Made by a program: the position numbers and the translations under genes
Shown: positions 8,918-17,184 of the stretch, piece by piece
How the letters are laid out: every line of letters starts with the position of its first letter
Position numbering within the stretch: position 1 is the first letter of the stretch
The notes under the pieces: generated by a model
Told to the model about the DNA's origin: nothing
Seen by the model: the letters and a program-made list of their open reading frames with translations, nothing else
Database searches by the model: none
NCBI RefSeq assembly: GCF_004919105.1
Contig: NZ_STGK01000003.1
Span: 186,001 to 250,000, forward strand
Reading direction: 5' to 3'
Length of the DNA: 64,000 nt
DNA from: Nocardioides sp. GY 10113
GTDB taxonomy: Bacteria > Actinomycetota > Actinomycetes > Propionibacteriales > Nocardioidaceae

Positions 8918-9340
8918 GTGCCGCAGACCGAGGAGCGGCCGAGTGGGCTGCGTCCCACCCGGCAACGGCGCGCGATCACCGACGCCCTGGAGCGCGCGGC
9001 CGACTTCCAGAGCGCCCAGGACATCCACGACGCCCTGCGCCACGCGGGCGAGAAGGTCGGGCTCGCCACCGTCTACCGAACGCTGCAGGCGATGGCGGAC
9101 TCCGGCGAGGTCGACGTCCTGCAGAGCGTTGCCGGCGAGGCGACGTACCGGCGCTGCAGCCCCGACCACCATCACCACCTGGTCTGCCGGGAGTGCGGCC
9201 GGACCGTCGAGATCTCGGCGCCCGCCGTCGAGCGGTGGGCGCGCAGCGTCGCCGCCGATCACGACTTCGCCGAGGTGAGCCACACCATCGAGCTGGTCGG
9301 CACCTGCGCGAGCTGCAGTCGTACGTCGACCGACCGGTAG
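8918..9340 (+). CDS. zur: Zinc uptake regulator, Fur family
   Basis: 140-residue metal-dependent repressor. A winged helix comes first (TRQRRAITDAL, then the recognition region VGLATVYRTLQAMADSGEV). The metal domain has DHHHHLVCRECG with a CxxC pair, and a second CASC near the C-terminus, the structural zinc pattern of Fur proteins. The whole matches actinobacterial Zur more closely than FurA, as recalled. GTG at 8918 chosen for the GGGAGG site 5 bases before it; GTG at 8912 and an ATG at 8813 are in frame. The stop overlaps the 3' end of the convergent tRNA-Lys gene by 3 bases. Confidence 0.88.
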   Translation: MPQTEERPSGLRPTRQRRAITDALERAADFQSAQDIHDALRHAGEKVGLATVYRTLQAMADSGEVDVLQSVAGEATYRRCSPDHHHHLVCRECGRTVEISAPAVERWARSVAADHDFAEVSHTIELVGTCASCSRTSTDR

Positions 9341-9410
9341 GCCCCGTGGGACTCGAACCCACAACCCGCGGATTAAAAGTCCGATGCTCTGCCAATTGAG
9401 CTAGGGGCCC
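9338..9410 (-). tRNA. tRNA-Lys (TTT)
   Basis: Reverse complement: the acceptor GGGCCCC pairs with GGGGCCT (first pair G-U), discriminator A. The anticodon loop CTTTTAA on TCGGA/TCCGC gives anticodon TTT. The T loop is TTCGAGT. The 3' CCA is not encoded. Its last bases coincide with the zur stop codon. Confidence 0.95.
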
Positions 9411-9697
9411 GTGGGATCAGGAGATTCATCGGGAGAACCCTCGGGATGACTCCCGTGTCGTTCGCCGACCGGCCTGATCCGACGGGGGCCACCCTACGGG
9501 AGGAGTCGTGCGCCCCGCCGCCCGGCCGCTCGACCGCCCGGCGGCGCGCCGCTGCCCGAGGGGCGGAGCCGCTGGTGACCCGTACGCCGCGCGCGGTGAC
9601 CTGCCGCCCGCGCGGTCGGAGCCGGGCCCGGACGACGACGCCCCGTGTCCGCATCGCTGCGGCCACGGGGCGTCGTGCTAGGTGCTGGTGGAGCGGA

Positions 9698-10843
9698 TCA
9701 GCTGATCGCGGACCTGCGTCCTGCGGAGTTCCGGAAGGAGACTCCGAAGAGTCCGACACCGGCAGCGATCAGGATGACGCCGAGCGCTGCGGCCGGGATC
9801 GTCCAGGCGGGCGATCCTGTCGCCGGGAGGCTCGTCGGCGGGCTGCTGGTCGGCGTGCTCGGCGTGCAGGTCGGGCACGGGTAGCTGCTCGTCGGCGAGG
9901 TGACCGGGGTGGTCGGCGTCGCGGGGGTGGTCGGCGTCGTCGGCGGGGTGGTCGACTCGGTCGGCGCGGTCGAGGTCGGCGGGGTCGGGCCAGCCGGGGT
10001 GGTCGGCGTGGTGGTCGACTCGGTCGGCGTGGTCGACGGCGGCGGGGTCGGGCCACCGGGGGTGGTCGGCGTCGTCGAGCAGTACAGGCACGGCGAGGTC
10101 GTGGTGGTCGTCGGCGTGGTCGACGGCGGCGGCGTCGGGCCACCGGGCGTGGTCGGCGTGGTGGTCGACTCGGTCGGCGTGGTCGACGGCGGCGGGGTCG
10201 GGCCACCGGGGGTGGTCGGCGTCGTCGAGCAGTACAGGCACGGCGAGGTCGTGGTGGTCGTCGGCGTGGTCGACGGCGGCGGCGTCGGGCCACCGGGCGT
10301 GGTCGGCGTGGTGGTCGACTCGGTCGGCGTGGTCGACGGCGGCGGGGTCGGGCCACCGGGGGTGGTCGGCGTCGTCGAGCAGTACAGGCACGGCGAGGTC
10401 GTGGTGGTCGTCGGCGGGGTCGACGGCGGCGGCGTCGGGCCACCGGGCGTGGTCGGCGTGGTGGTCGACTCGGTCGGCGTGGTCGACGGCGGCGGGGTCG
10501 GGCCACCGGGGGTGGTCGGCGTCGTCGAGCAGTACAGGCACGGCGAGGTCGTGGTGGTCGTCGGCGGCGGCGTCGGGCCGGCCGGAGTGGTCGCCGTCGT
10601 GGGCGTCGTGGACGGCGGCAGCGACGGCGGGGTGCCGACGGTCGCCGTGGGAGGCGTGTCGCACGAGTCGTCGTACAGGTCGCACGTCTTCGATGTCTTC
10701 GTCGTGGTCTCGGGGTCCGCTTGCGCGGGCGAGGCCACGGTGCCGCAGAGGAACCACAAGGCGACACCCATGGCCATCAGGAGCGCGGCGACTCCCCTGA
10801 CCTTACGAGGGGTCGTGAACTTCTCAGACCTGGAACGCACCAT
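9698..10843 (-). CDS. LPXTG-anchored surface protein with Thr/Pro tandem repeats
   Basis: 381 residues. A Sec signal peptide occupies about 1-42 (basic start, hydrophobic core, PAQA before DPE). The body is almost wholly Thr, Pro, Gly and Ser, with four copies of a 50-residue repeat, each holding one CLYC pair. The C-terminus is a textbook sorting signal: LPATG at 339-343, a hydrophobic segment, then a basic tail. It should be covalently attached to peptidoglycan by a sortase, possibly that at 39560. The extended body looks like a cell-wall-spanning stalk, and the cysteines could cross-link; both are inferences. Confidence 0.88.
   Translation of the reverse strand: MVRSRSEKFTTPRKVRGVAALLMAMGVALWFLCGTVASPAQADPETTTKTSKTCDLYDDSCDTPPTATVGTPPSLPPSTTPTTATTPAGPTPPPTTTTTSPCLYCSTTPTTPGGPTPPPSTTPTESTTTPTTPGGPTPPPSTPPTTTTTSPCLYCSTTPTTPGGPTPPPSTTPTESTTTPTTPGGPTPPPSTTPTTTTTSPCLYCSTTPTTPGGPTPPPSTTPTESTTTPTTPGGPTPPPSTTPTTTTTSPCLYCSTTPTTPGGPTPPPSTTPTESTTTPTTPAGPTPPTSTAPTESTTPPTTPTTPATPTTPVTSPTSSYPCPTCTPSTPTSSPPTSLPATGSPAWTIPAAALGVILIAAGVGLFGVSFRNSAGRRSAIS
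9968..10567 (-). repeat. Four tandem 150-bp repeats inside the LPXTG gene
   Basis: The block containing AGTACAGGCACGGCGAGGTC recurs at 10081, 10231, 10381 and 10531, exactly 150 bases apart. Copies are nearly identical at the DNA level; the main differences are short variants such as GGCGTGGTC versus GGCGGGGTC. Each unit encodes 50 residues in frame. Near-identity suggests recent amplification or ongoing homogenisation, and copy number is likely variable between strains. Confidence 0.93.
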
Positions 10844-11289
10844 GTACAGCAGTGTTGCGCAGGTGACTGGCGTTGCGCGCTACGCAAAATTGGTGAAAGC
10901 GGCGAGTGGTCGGGCTGGCGTTCGAGGAGATGGTCGAGGTCGCCCGCGGCACTGCTCACGCCTGGCGGAGCTGTCGGAGGAAGGCTAGCGCGTCGTTGCG
11001 CGCAGCGCGCGCCGGCGATCGGTTTGCATTCGTGTCACGGCTTCGACGCGCAACCTTCACGCTTCTGGGCGAGATCCCTGCGAACTGCCCCTCGCGAACG
11101 GGTCGGTGATTGGTACTGTCCATGCTGCAACAGATGCAAGGTCTGAGGTTAGACGCCTGCGGAGCTTGTTGGCCGACGGCGTTTCTGGTTAGTGGTTCCA
11201 CCAATCACGGTTCCGGAACGACGTGTCACGCATCTGGTGCGGGCCGCCGAAGTGGCGGCTCCCGCCCCGACACTAGGAGTAACGAGCAC
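10844..11289. other. Divergent region between the LPXTG gene and cspA
   Basis: About 446 bases with no convincing gene. It is less GC-rich than its surroundings. A TACTGT hexamer at 11114-11119 could be a -10 element for cspA, giving an untranslated leader of roughly 160 bases, as is usual for cold-shock genes. That placement is a guess from the hexamer alone. Confidence 0.4.
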
Positions 11290-11493
11290 ATGGCTCAGGG
11301 CACCGTGAAGTGGTTCAGCGCCGAGAAGGGCTTCGGCTTCATCGAGCAGGAGGGTGGCGGCGACGACGTCTTCGTCCACTACTCGGCGATCCAGACCCAG
11401 GGCTACAAGTCCCTGGAGGACAACCAGAAGGTCGAGTTCGACGTCACCCAGGGTCCGAAGGGCCCGCAGGCGGAGAACGTTCGTCCCCTCTGA
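11290..11493 (+). CDS. cspA: Cold-shock protein, CspA family
   Basis: 67 residues, a single OB-fold cold-shock domain that binds single-stranded RNA and DNA. The RNP1 motif KGFGFIEQE and RNP2 DVFVHYSAI are both intact, and the start [14 protein letters not shown] is standard. The ATG at 11290 follows AGGAGTAACGAGC. A strong terminator at 11512 makes it monocistronic. Several such genes usually exist per genome, so the symbol is generic. Confidence 0.96.
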   Translation: MAQGTVKWFSAEKGFGFIEQEGGGDDVFVHYSAIQTQGYKSLEDNQKVEFDVTQGPKGPQAENVRPL

Positions 11494-11511
11494 ACCGGGA
11501 CTGACTTGTCG

Positions 11512-11548
11512 AACCCCGCCGGAGCGATCCGGCGGGGTTCGCGCTTTT
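11512..11548 (+). terminator. Terminator of cspA
   Basis: A perfect 12-bp stem AACCCCGCCGGA/TCCGGCGGGGTT with a GCGA tetraloop is followed by CGCGCTTTTT. It is one of the clearest intrinsic terminators in the window. Confidence 0.92.
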
Positions 11549-11675
11549 TCGGCTTTCTTCTCGTTTCTCCCGGTTTCGGTCGGCGAACTGGGGGCACTAT
11601 GGAAACGGCGTCGGATCCGGGCCGCGCCGATACGCGCTGAGTCGAACCCTTCGCCCGGCGGGAGGTGGGAAGGTC

Positions 11676-11831
11676 GTGGCGGACCCGTTCGATGTGAAGC
11701 TCGAGGATGACGACCTGATGATCGAGGTCGAGTTGACGACGAACCTGATCATCGCTGCGACCGCGTCCGAGGAGCGCCTTCCGCCTGAGGAGATCGACCG
11801 GATCCTCGGCGTCGTGCCGCACGCTGACTGA
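11676..11831 (+). CDS. Small conserved-looking acidic protein, unknown function
   Basis: A 51-residue protein starts at GTG 11676 with a GGGAGG site upstream (11660-11665) and ends at TGA 11829-11831. It begins VADPFDVKLEDDDLM and continues with two predicted segments around IEVELTTNLIIAA and LPPEEIDRILGV. Similar short proteins ending in a DxxLG-like helix occur beside other actinobacterial genes as I recall them, but I know no function. Codon use is typical of the genome. It stands between cspA and csoR. Confidence 0.65.
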   Translation: MADPFDVKLEDDDLMIEVELTTNLIIAATASEERLPPEEIDRILGVVPHAD

Positions 11832-11930
11832 CGCGTTCCCTCCGAGCACCCCACCCGCCTCCCGGCCCTCCACCGTGCGGGGAGCGGGCCGGAGCTGTGC
11901 AGCGGTCTCGCGTCCCATCCTCGAGCAGGA

Positions 11931-11965
11931 CTGGCGCTTATACCCCCTAGGGGTATGATGTGGGT
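11931..11965 (+). promoter_or_regulatory. csoR promoter with CsoR operator
   Basis: ATACCCC-CTA-GGGGTAT at 11940-11956 is the standard CsoR operator type. It overlaps TATGAT at 11954-11959, an excellent -10 hexamer, with a poor -35 (CTGGCG, 11931-11936) 17 bases before. Initiation 6-7 bases after the -10 would fall on the ATG at 11966, so the transcript is probably leaderless. Apo-CsoR bound here would block the promoter, and Cu(I) would release it. Confidence 0.85.
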
Positions 11966-12289
11966 ATGGATGAAGCCCTTGCCGCCGCCGAGGCGGAGCA
12001 GTCCCACCGGCACGGCTACCTCCACCACAAGGAGGACTACGTCAAGCGCCTGCGCCGGATCGAGGGCCAGGCGCGCGGCCTGCAGCGGATGGTCGACGAG
12101 GAGAAGTACTGCATCGACATCCTCACCCAGGTCTCCGCGATGACCAGCGCGCTGCACGCCTTCTCGCTGGCCCTGCTGGAGGAGCACATGGCCCACTGCC
12201 TCGTCGACGCTGCCGCCGCGGGCGGACCCGAGGCCGACGAGAAGGTCGCCGAGGCGATGGCCGCCATCCGGCGCCTCGTCCGCTCCTAG
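11966..12289 (+). CDS. csoR: Copper-sensing repressor CsoR
   Basis: 107 residues. All-helical DUF156 repressor. The Cu(I) ligand triad C-H-C is visible as the Cys in EEKYCIDIL, then His and Cys in LLEEHMAHC. The basic helix KEDYVKRLRRIEGQARGL contacts DNA. A His-rich N-terminus (SHRHGYLHHK) precedes it. ATG 11966 is preferred because the upstream GTG at 11960 lies before the likely transcription start. It heads a csoR-copZ-copA unit and controls itself through the operator at 11940-11956. Confidence 0.95.
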   Translation: MDEALAAAEAEQSHRHGYLHHKEDYVKRLRRIEGQARGLQRMVDEEKYCIDILTQVSAMTSALHAFSLALLEEHMAHCLVDAAAAGGPEADEKVAEAMAAIRRLVRS

Positions 12290-12347
12290 CCAGCGCGGCC
12301 CGCGCCGCCGCGCGGGCCGCACCACCCGATCCTGAGGGAGGAAACCG

Positions 12348-12554
12348 ATGAGCACCACGAGCACCTGGACCGTCACCGGCATGACCTGCGAGCACTGTGT
12401 CGCCTCGGTCACGGAGGAGATCGAGGAGATCGCCGGCGTCGAGGACGTCGAGGTGGACCTGCCGACCGGCGCGGTCACGGTGACCAGCGCCGCGCCGCTC
12501 GACGCAGCCGCGGTCGCGGCCGCCGTCGAGGAGGCCGGCTACGCCCTCGCCTGA
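12348..12554 (+). CDS. copZ: Copper chaperone CopZ (heavy-metal-associated domain)
   Basis: 68 residues forming a single ferredoxin-like HMA domain with GMTCEHC, the Cu(I)-binding MxCxxC motif, at residues 11-17. It delivers Cu(I) to the CopA ATPase encoded 10 bases downstream. GAGGGAGGAAACCG before the ATG is a strong ribosome site. Transcribed with csoR and copA. Confidence 0.95.
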   Translation: MSTTSTWTVTGMTCEHCVASVTEEIEEIAGVEDVEVDLPTGAVTVTSAAPLDAAAVAAAVEEAGYALA

Positions 12555-12563
12555 CGGAGCGCC

Positions 12564-14894
12564 ATGAGCACCAGGACGAGCACCGATACGAGCGCCGAGA
12601 ACGTCGGCGCCCAGCCCGGCGCCGAGTCAGACCAGCTCGACGTCGACCTGGACCTGACCGGGATGACCTGCGCCTCGTGCGCGAACCGGATCGAGCGCAA
12701 GCTCAACAAGCTCGACGGCGTGATCGCCACGGTGAACTACGCGACCGAGCGGGCGCGGGTCACCCACGACCCGAGCGTGGACGTGCCGCGGCTGATCGCG
12801 ACCGTCGAGGCTGCCGGGTACGGCGCCACCGTGCACCGGCCCGAGCCCGAGCCGGAGCCGGCGCATCCCCCCGACGGCGGTACGGCGGACGCCGCCGAGC
12901 CGCCGGCCGACCGGGACCCCGAGCTCGAGGCGCTGCGGACCCGGCTGATCTGGTCGGCCGTGCTCGCCGTACCGGTGATCGTGCTGGCGATGGTGCCCGC
13001 CTGGCAGTTCCAGTACTGGCAGTGGGCGTCGCTGACGCTGGCGGCACCGGTCGCCACCTGGGGCGCCTGGCCCTTCCACCGCGCCGCGTGGATCAACCTG
13101 CGTCACGGAGCCACCACGATGGACACGCTCGTCTCGGTGGGCGTGCTGGCGGCGTTCGGCTGGTCCCTGGTCGCCCTGTTCCTCGGCGACGCCGGGATGC
13201 CGGGGATGACCCACGGCTTCGACCTGTTCGCCGGATGGGGCGAGGCGCCGACCTCCGGGCTCGACAACATCTACCTGGAGACCGCGGCCGGCGTCACCAC
13301 GTTCCTGCTGGCCGGCCGGTACTTCGAGAAGCGCTCCAAGCGCCAGGCCGGCGCCGCGCTGCGCGCGCTGGCCACCGCCGGCACCGCCGAGGTCGTCGTC
13401 CTCCCGGACGGGCCCGACGGCCCCGAGCGGCGGCTGCCGTTGAACCGGGTGCGCGTCGGCGACCTGTTCGTCGTGCGACCGGGTGAGCGGGTCGCCACCG
13501 ACGGCACGGTCGTCACCGGCGAGTCCGCCATCGACCAGTCCCTGATGACCGGCGAGTCCCTCCCGGTCGAGACCGGACCCGGCGACGAGGTCGTCGGCGG
13601 CGCGGTCAACACGACCGGCCGACTGGTCGTGCGCGCCCGTCGGGTCGGGGCGGACACCCAGGTCGCGCAGATGGCGCGCCTGGTCGAGGAGGCGCAGGCC
13701 GGCAAGGCCGCGGCGCAGCGTCTGGCGGACCGGATCTCCGCCTTCTTCGTGCCGGCGGTGATCGTCCTCTCGGCGGCCACCCTCGCCTTCTGGCTGCTCG
13801 CGGGTGCCGGCGCCGCGGTCGCGTTCACCGCCGCCGTCGCGGTGCTGATCATCGCCTGCCCGTGCGCGCTCGGGCTGGCCACGCCGACCGCCCTGATGGT
13901 CGGCACCGGCCGGGGCGCCCAGCTCGGCATCCTGATCCGTGGCCCCGAGGTGCTGGAGGCCACCCGCGCGGTCGACACCGTGGTGCTGGACAAGACCGGC
14001 ACCGTCACCACCGGCCGGATGCGCCTGGTCGGGGTGGTCGCCGACGGCGCCCCCGAGGAGGAGGTACGCCGACGGGCGGCCGCCCTGGAGTCGGGCTCCG
14101 AGCACCCGATCGCCCGCGCCGTCGTGGCGGGCTGGGACGGCCCCCGGGAGCAGGTCGAGGCGTTCGCGGCGCTGGCCGGGCTCGGGGTGAGCGGCACCGT
14201 GGACGGCGTCGCCGCCGTACTCGGCCGGCCGTCGCTGCTGGCCGAGCGGGGGATGCCGCTGACGCCGGCGCTCGACGCGGCGGTGGAGGAGGCCGAGGCC
14301 CGCGGGGCGACCGCGGTCGCCGTCGGCTGGGACGGTGCGACGCGCGGCGTGCTGGTGGTGGCCGACACGGTCAAGGAGGGCGCGGCGGAGGCGGTCGCGG
14401 CCCTGCACGACCTCGGCCTCTCCCCGGTGCTGCTGACCGGCGACAACGAGCGCGCCGCCCGCGCCGTGGCCGCCGAGGTCGGCATCGACGACGTCGTCGC
14501 CGGGGTGCTGCCGGAGGGCAAGGTGGCGCACGTCCGTTCTCTGCAGGAGAAGGGCCGGGTGGTGGCGATGGTCGGTGACGGGATCAACGACGCCCCCGCC
14601 TTGGCCACCGCGGACCTGGGGATCGCGATGGGCACCGGCACCGACGTGGCGCGTGAGGCCAGCGACCTGACGATCGTCTCCGGAGACCTGCGCGTCGCCG
14701 CGGACGGCGTACGGCTGGCCAGGCGGACGCTGGCCACGATCCGCGGCAACCTCTTCTGGGCGTTCGCCTACAACGTGGCCGCCCTGCCGCTGGCCGCCGC
14801 GGGACTGTTGAGCCCGATGATCGCCGGTGCCGCGATGGCGCTGTCCAGCGTGTTCGTGGTCAGCAACTCGCTGCGGCTGCGGCGCTTCCGCTGA
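12564..14894 (+). CDS. copA: Cu(I)-exporting P1B-type ATPase
   Basis: 776-residue membrane pump. An N-terminal HMA domain carries GMTCASC at 33-39. An acidic Pro/Glu linker follows, then paired helices, the actuator TGES loop, and IIACPCALGLATPTALM with the CPC copper site. The phosphorylation motif DKTGTVT, SEHPIA in the nucleotide domain and GDGINDAPAL are all intact. CPC and the neighbouring copZ/csoR indicate Cu(I) specificity. Length is normal. It ends in a convergent terminator-like hairpin. Confidence 0.96.
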   Translation: MSTRTSTDTSAENVGAQPGAESDQLDVDLDLTGMTCASCANRIERKLNKLDGVIATVNYATERARVTHDPSVDVPRLIATVEAAGYGATVHRPEPEPEPAHPPDGGTADAAEPPADRDPELEALRTRLIWSAVLAVPVIVLAMVPAWQFQYWQWASLTLAAPVATWGAWPFHRAAWINLRHGATTMDTLVSVGVLAAFGWSLVALFLGDAGMPGMTHGFDLFAGWGEAPTSGLDNIYLETAAGVTTFLLAGRYFEKRSKRQAGAALRALATAGTAEVVVLPDGPDGPERRLPLNRVRVGDLFVVRPGERVATDGTVVTGESAIDQSLMTGESLPVETGPGDEVVGGAVNTTGRLVVRARRVGADTQVAQMARLVEEAQAGKAAAQRLADRISAFFVPAVIVLSAATLAFWLLAGAGAAVAFTAAVAVLIIACPCALGLATPTALMVGTGRGAQLGILIRGPEVLEATRAVDTVVLDKTGTVTTGRMRLVGVVADGAPEEEVRRRAAALESGSEHPIARAVVAGWDGPREQVEAFAALAGLGVSGTVDGVAAVLGRPSLLAERGMPLTPALDAAVEEAEARGATAVAVGWDGATRGVLVVADTVKEGAAEAVAALHDLGLSPVLLTGDNERAARAVAAEVGIDDVVAGVLPEGKVAHVRSLQEKGRVVAMVGDGINDAPALATADLGIAMGTGTDVAREASDLTIVSGDLRVAADGVRLARRTLATIRGNLFWAFAYNVAALPLAAAGLLSPMIAGAAMALSSVFVVSNSLRLRRFR

Positions 14895-14897
14895 GCC

Positions 14898-14933
14898 GCC
14901 GGCGCCTGCGACGGCCCCCTGCCGGGTGCCGGC
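14898..14933. terminator. Hairpin between convergent genes
   Basis: GCCGGCGCC and GGTGCCGGC (one G-U) form a 9-bp stem around an 18-base loop, between the copA stop and the convergent gene ending at 14940. A bidirectional terminator is plausible. Confidence 0.45.
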
Positions 14934-14939
14934 CAGCGC

Positions 14940-16055
14940 TCAGCAGGTCGCGAACAGCACCGGCCCGCTCGCCATGTCCGAGAGCACGAACGTGCCCGGC
15001 CGCGGGGAGAGGCCGAGGGTGACCACGCGCCCGTCGGCGGTGGCCTCGTCCAGTGCGAACCGGTCGGGGAAGGAGCCGCCCTGCCCCGGGGCCTGGCCGG
15101 AGGCGAGCGCCGAGCGGCTGTCGGCGTCGGCCCGCGCCGCCTCCTCCGACTCCAACGCCATCGTCACCCGGACGCTGCCGCCCGGCTGGGTGCCGATGGC
15201 GTAGGCGTCCAACGGGTGCACGCCGCCGGCGGCCTCGATCAGCCGGGCGCCGTCGGCCTGGTCGGCAGCGTCGGCCTGGTTCAGGGCGAGCCCGACGCAG
15301 GCGTAGTCGCCGCTGTAGACGGCGGCGGCGACCACCTCGCCGAGCGCCTCGACCGCCGCGTCGATCCCGCCGGCGGAGCCGTCCGCCGAGCTGGACCCCG
15401 AGGCGGGCTCGGCGACCGCGCCCCGGAGCTCCTCGCCGGGCGAGAGCGGTGCGCGCTGGTCGCTGGAGGCGAGCACGCGGTGCTCGTCGTCGATGCGGAG
15501 GTAGGCGAGCTCGGGGGTGAGGGAGCCGATCGTCGGGAGCAGCTCGGGGCCGCCGTCCCAGACCCCGTCACCGGTGTCGGGCGCCCGGTAGCCGAGGCGG
15601 CCGAGCCGCGCCCGCAGCTCGTCGAGGTCGAGGTCGTCGGGGAGCCCCATCAGGACGACGGCGCCGCGGCGGCTCTGCGCGTAGAGCTCCCACTCCAGCG
15701 ACGCGGGCGAGAGGCGGTACCTCTCCTGCAGGACGGGGGCGGAGGAGATCAGCGCCGACATCGCGCTGAGGTCCGCGTCGAAGGCGGCGCCGAGGAAGGC
15801 GTCGAGGTCGTCGGCGGAGCTCGATCCCGACACGGTGGCGTCGAGCTCGGAGCGCACCGCGGCCCAGTCGGTCCAGGTGAGCCGGACCGCGTCGGCCGGC
15901 GCCAGCTCCATCGCCGCCGAGAGTCGCGACGGGGGCTCGGCGAGCACCCGTCGGGCGACCAGCACGCCGGTCCCGGCGAGCGCCGCGACCACCGCCGTCG
16001 CCAGCGCGATCACCAGCCAGCGGCGTCGGCTGGAGGGTCGGCTGGGGCGGGACAT
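14940..16055 (-). CDS. Membrane-anchored extracytoplasmic protein, unknown function
   Basis: 371 residues. A basic N-terminus with one transmembrane helix at about 12-36 is followed by an all-extracytoplasmic body of alternating helix and strand with few cysteines (one mid-protein, one as the very last residue). A low-complexity Ser/Ala/Gly loop occurs mid-way. I do not recognise a family. It resembles actinobacterial DUF-type proteins made of a repeated ~150-residue module, since both halves contain LxxDExR-like pieces, but this is weak. It is divergent from the Nudix gene with only 45 bases between starts. Confidence 0.7.
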   Translation of the reverse strand: MSRPSRPSSRRRWLVIALATAVVAALAGTGVLVARRVLAEPPSRLSAAMELAPADAVRLTWTDWAAVRSELDATVSGSSSADDLDAFLGAAFDADLSAMSALISSAPVLQERYRLSPASLEWELYAQSRRGAVVLMGLPDDLDLDELRARLGRLGYRAPDTGDGVWDGGPELLPTIGSLTPELAYLRIDDEHRVLASSDQRAPLSPGEELRGAVAEPASGSSSADGSAGGIDAAVEALGEVVAAAVYSGDYACVGLALNQADAADQADGARLIEAAGGVHPLDAYAIGTQPGGSVRVTMALESEEAARADADSRSALASGQAPGQGGSFPDRFALDEATADGRVVTLGLSPRPGTFVLSDMASGPVLFATC

Positions 16056-16100
16056 CGGTGCAGGCTCCTGTCGTTCACGCGGAGGTGTGAGACTAGCGTC

Positions 16101-16997
16101 GTGCCCAGCCCGCGACCGACCAAGGACGACGCGACGCGCAGGCCGATCACCGCGGCCGGGGTGGTGACGTTCCGGCCCGGCCGGGAGGTGCTGCTGGTGC
16201 ACCGCCCCAAGTACGACGACTGGTCGTTCCCCAAGGGCAAGCTGGAGCGGTGGGAGCACCCCACCGCGGCGGCCGTGCGCGAGGTGGCGGAGGAGACCGG
16301 CGTGCACGTGCGGCTCGGGCCGCCGCTGGCCGACCAGCACTACCCGGTCAACGACCGCCCCAAGACGGTCCACTACTGGACCGGGCGGGTCGTGGGCGGG
16401 TCGGACCCGCGCGACTTCCGGCCGAACGCCGAGATCGACGCGGCGCGCTGGGTGCCGGCGACGAAGGCGGCCACGATGCTCACCCACGCTCGGGACCGGG
16501 ACACGCTGGCCGAGGCGCTCGGGCTGCGGCCGAAGACCCGCGCCCTGGTGGTGCTGCGGCACGCCGCGGCGCGGTCCCGGTCGCGCTGGCACGAGGAGGA
16601 CACCCGGCGGCCGCTGCTGGCCGACGGGGAGCAGCACGCGCGCCGGCTGGTGCCGCTGCTCGCCGCCTACGACGTGCGCCGCCTCGTCTCCTCCAGCAGC
16701 ACCCGCTGCCTGCAGACGGTCGCGCCGTACGCCGAGGCGACCGGCCGGGACCTGGAGCCGCGGCGGAGGCTGAGCGAGGAGCGGGCGAGCGCGGACGGCG
16801 TCGCGGCGGTGATGGCCGACCTGCTGGCGGACCGCGGCGGCGTCGTGGTCTGCACGCACCGTCCGGTGCTGCCGTTGGTCCTCGATGCGGTGGGGCTCAA
16901 CGGGACCCACCGGGGTGGCCCGCTGGCGCCCGGGGAGATGCTCGTCGTCCACCTGCGCAAGCAACGGCTGGTGGCCGTGGAGCGCCACCTGGTGTGA
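16101..16997 (+). CDS. mutT1: MutT1-like Nudix hydrolase fused to histidine phosphatase
   Basis: 298 residues in two domains. Residues 46-68 are a complete Nudix box (GX5EX7REVxEExGV). From about 148 a histidine-phosphatase domain begins with LRHA at 152-155 and CTHRPVLP later, as in mycobacterial MutT1, which hydrolyses 8-oxo-dGTP, 8-oxo-GTP and diadenosine polyphosphates. GTG at 16101 matches the family start; the frame is open upstream, but that region is the start of the divergent gene. It lies next to the pst operon, as in Streptomyces from memory. Confidence 0.9.
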   Translation: MPSPRPTKDDATRRPITAAGVVTFRPGREVLLVHRPKYDDWSFPKGKLERWEHPTAAAVREVAEETGVHVRLGPPLADQHYPVNDRPKTVHYWTGRVVGGSDPRDFRPNAEIDAARWVPATKAATMLTHARDRDTLAEALGLRPKTRALVVLRHAAARSRSRWHEEDTRRPLLADGEQHARRLVPLLAAYDVRRLVSSSSTRCLQTVAPYAEATGRDLEPRRRLSEERASADGVAAVMADLLADRGGVVVCTHRPVLPLVLDAVGLNGTHRGGPLAPGEMLVVHLRKQRLVAVERHLV

Positions 16998-17064
16998 GCC
17001 GGGTCGCGTTCATCGCGACGCCGGTGTGACCCGGGCGACGACCGTCGCCGACTGCTCCGTCGCT

Positions 17065-17086
17065 GTTCACGTTCCGTTCAGTTCGG
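17065..17086 (+). promoter_or_regulatory. PHO box upstream of pstS
   Basis: Two 11-base direct repeats, GTTCACGTTCC and GTTCAGTTCGG, match the Streptomyces PhoP-box design of 11-bp units starting GTTCA. The pstS start lies 99 bases downstream. PhoP activation under phosphate limitation is inferred from this motif and the gene it precedes. Confidence 0.75.
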
Positions 17087-17184
17087 CTGGCCATTTGCGT
17101 TACCGACGGTGCCTACGTTCTGGTCGTCCACTGAAACAACGGGGGGTAGAGAGTCGAGCCCCCGGCTCCCGAGAGGCAGATCTC

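Noticed and set aside
9968-10567. Possible CRISPR-like array
   Set aside because: The 150-bp period is head-to-tail without unique spacers and continues an open reading frame; no cas genes are present.
9900-10988. 362-residue plus-strand frame rich in Val/Gly repeats
   Set aside because: Antisense of the Thr/Pro repeats; the minus strand has a signal peptide and LPATG signal, the plus strand has neither.
14940-16988. 682-residue open frame on the minus strand
   Set aside because: The upstream half is antisense to the Nudix/phosphatase gene; the gene proper starts at ATG 16055 with a membrane anchor.
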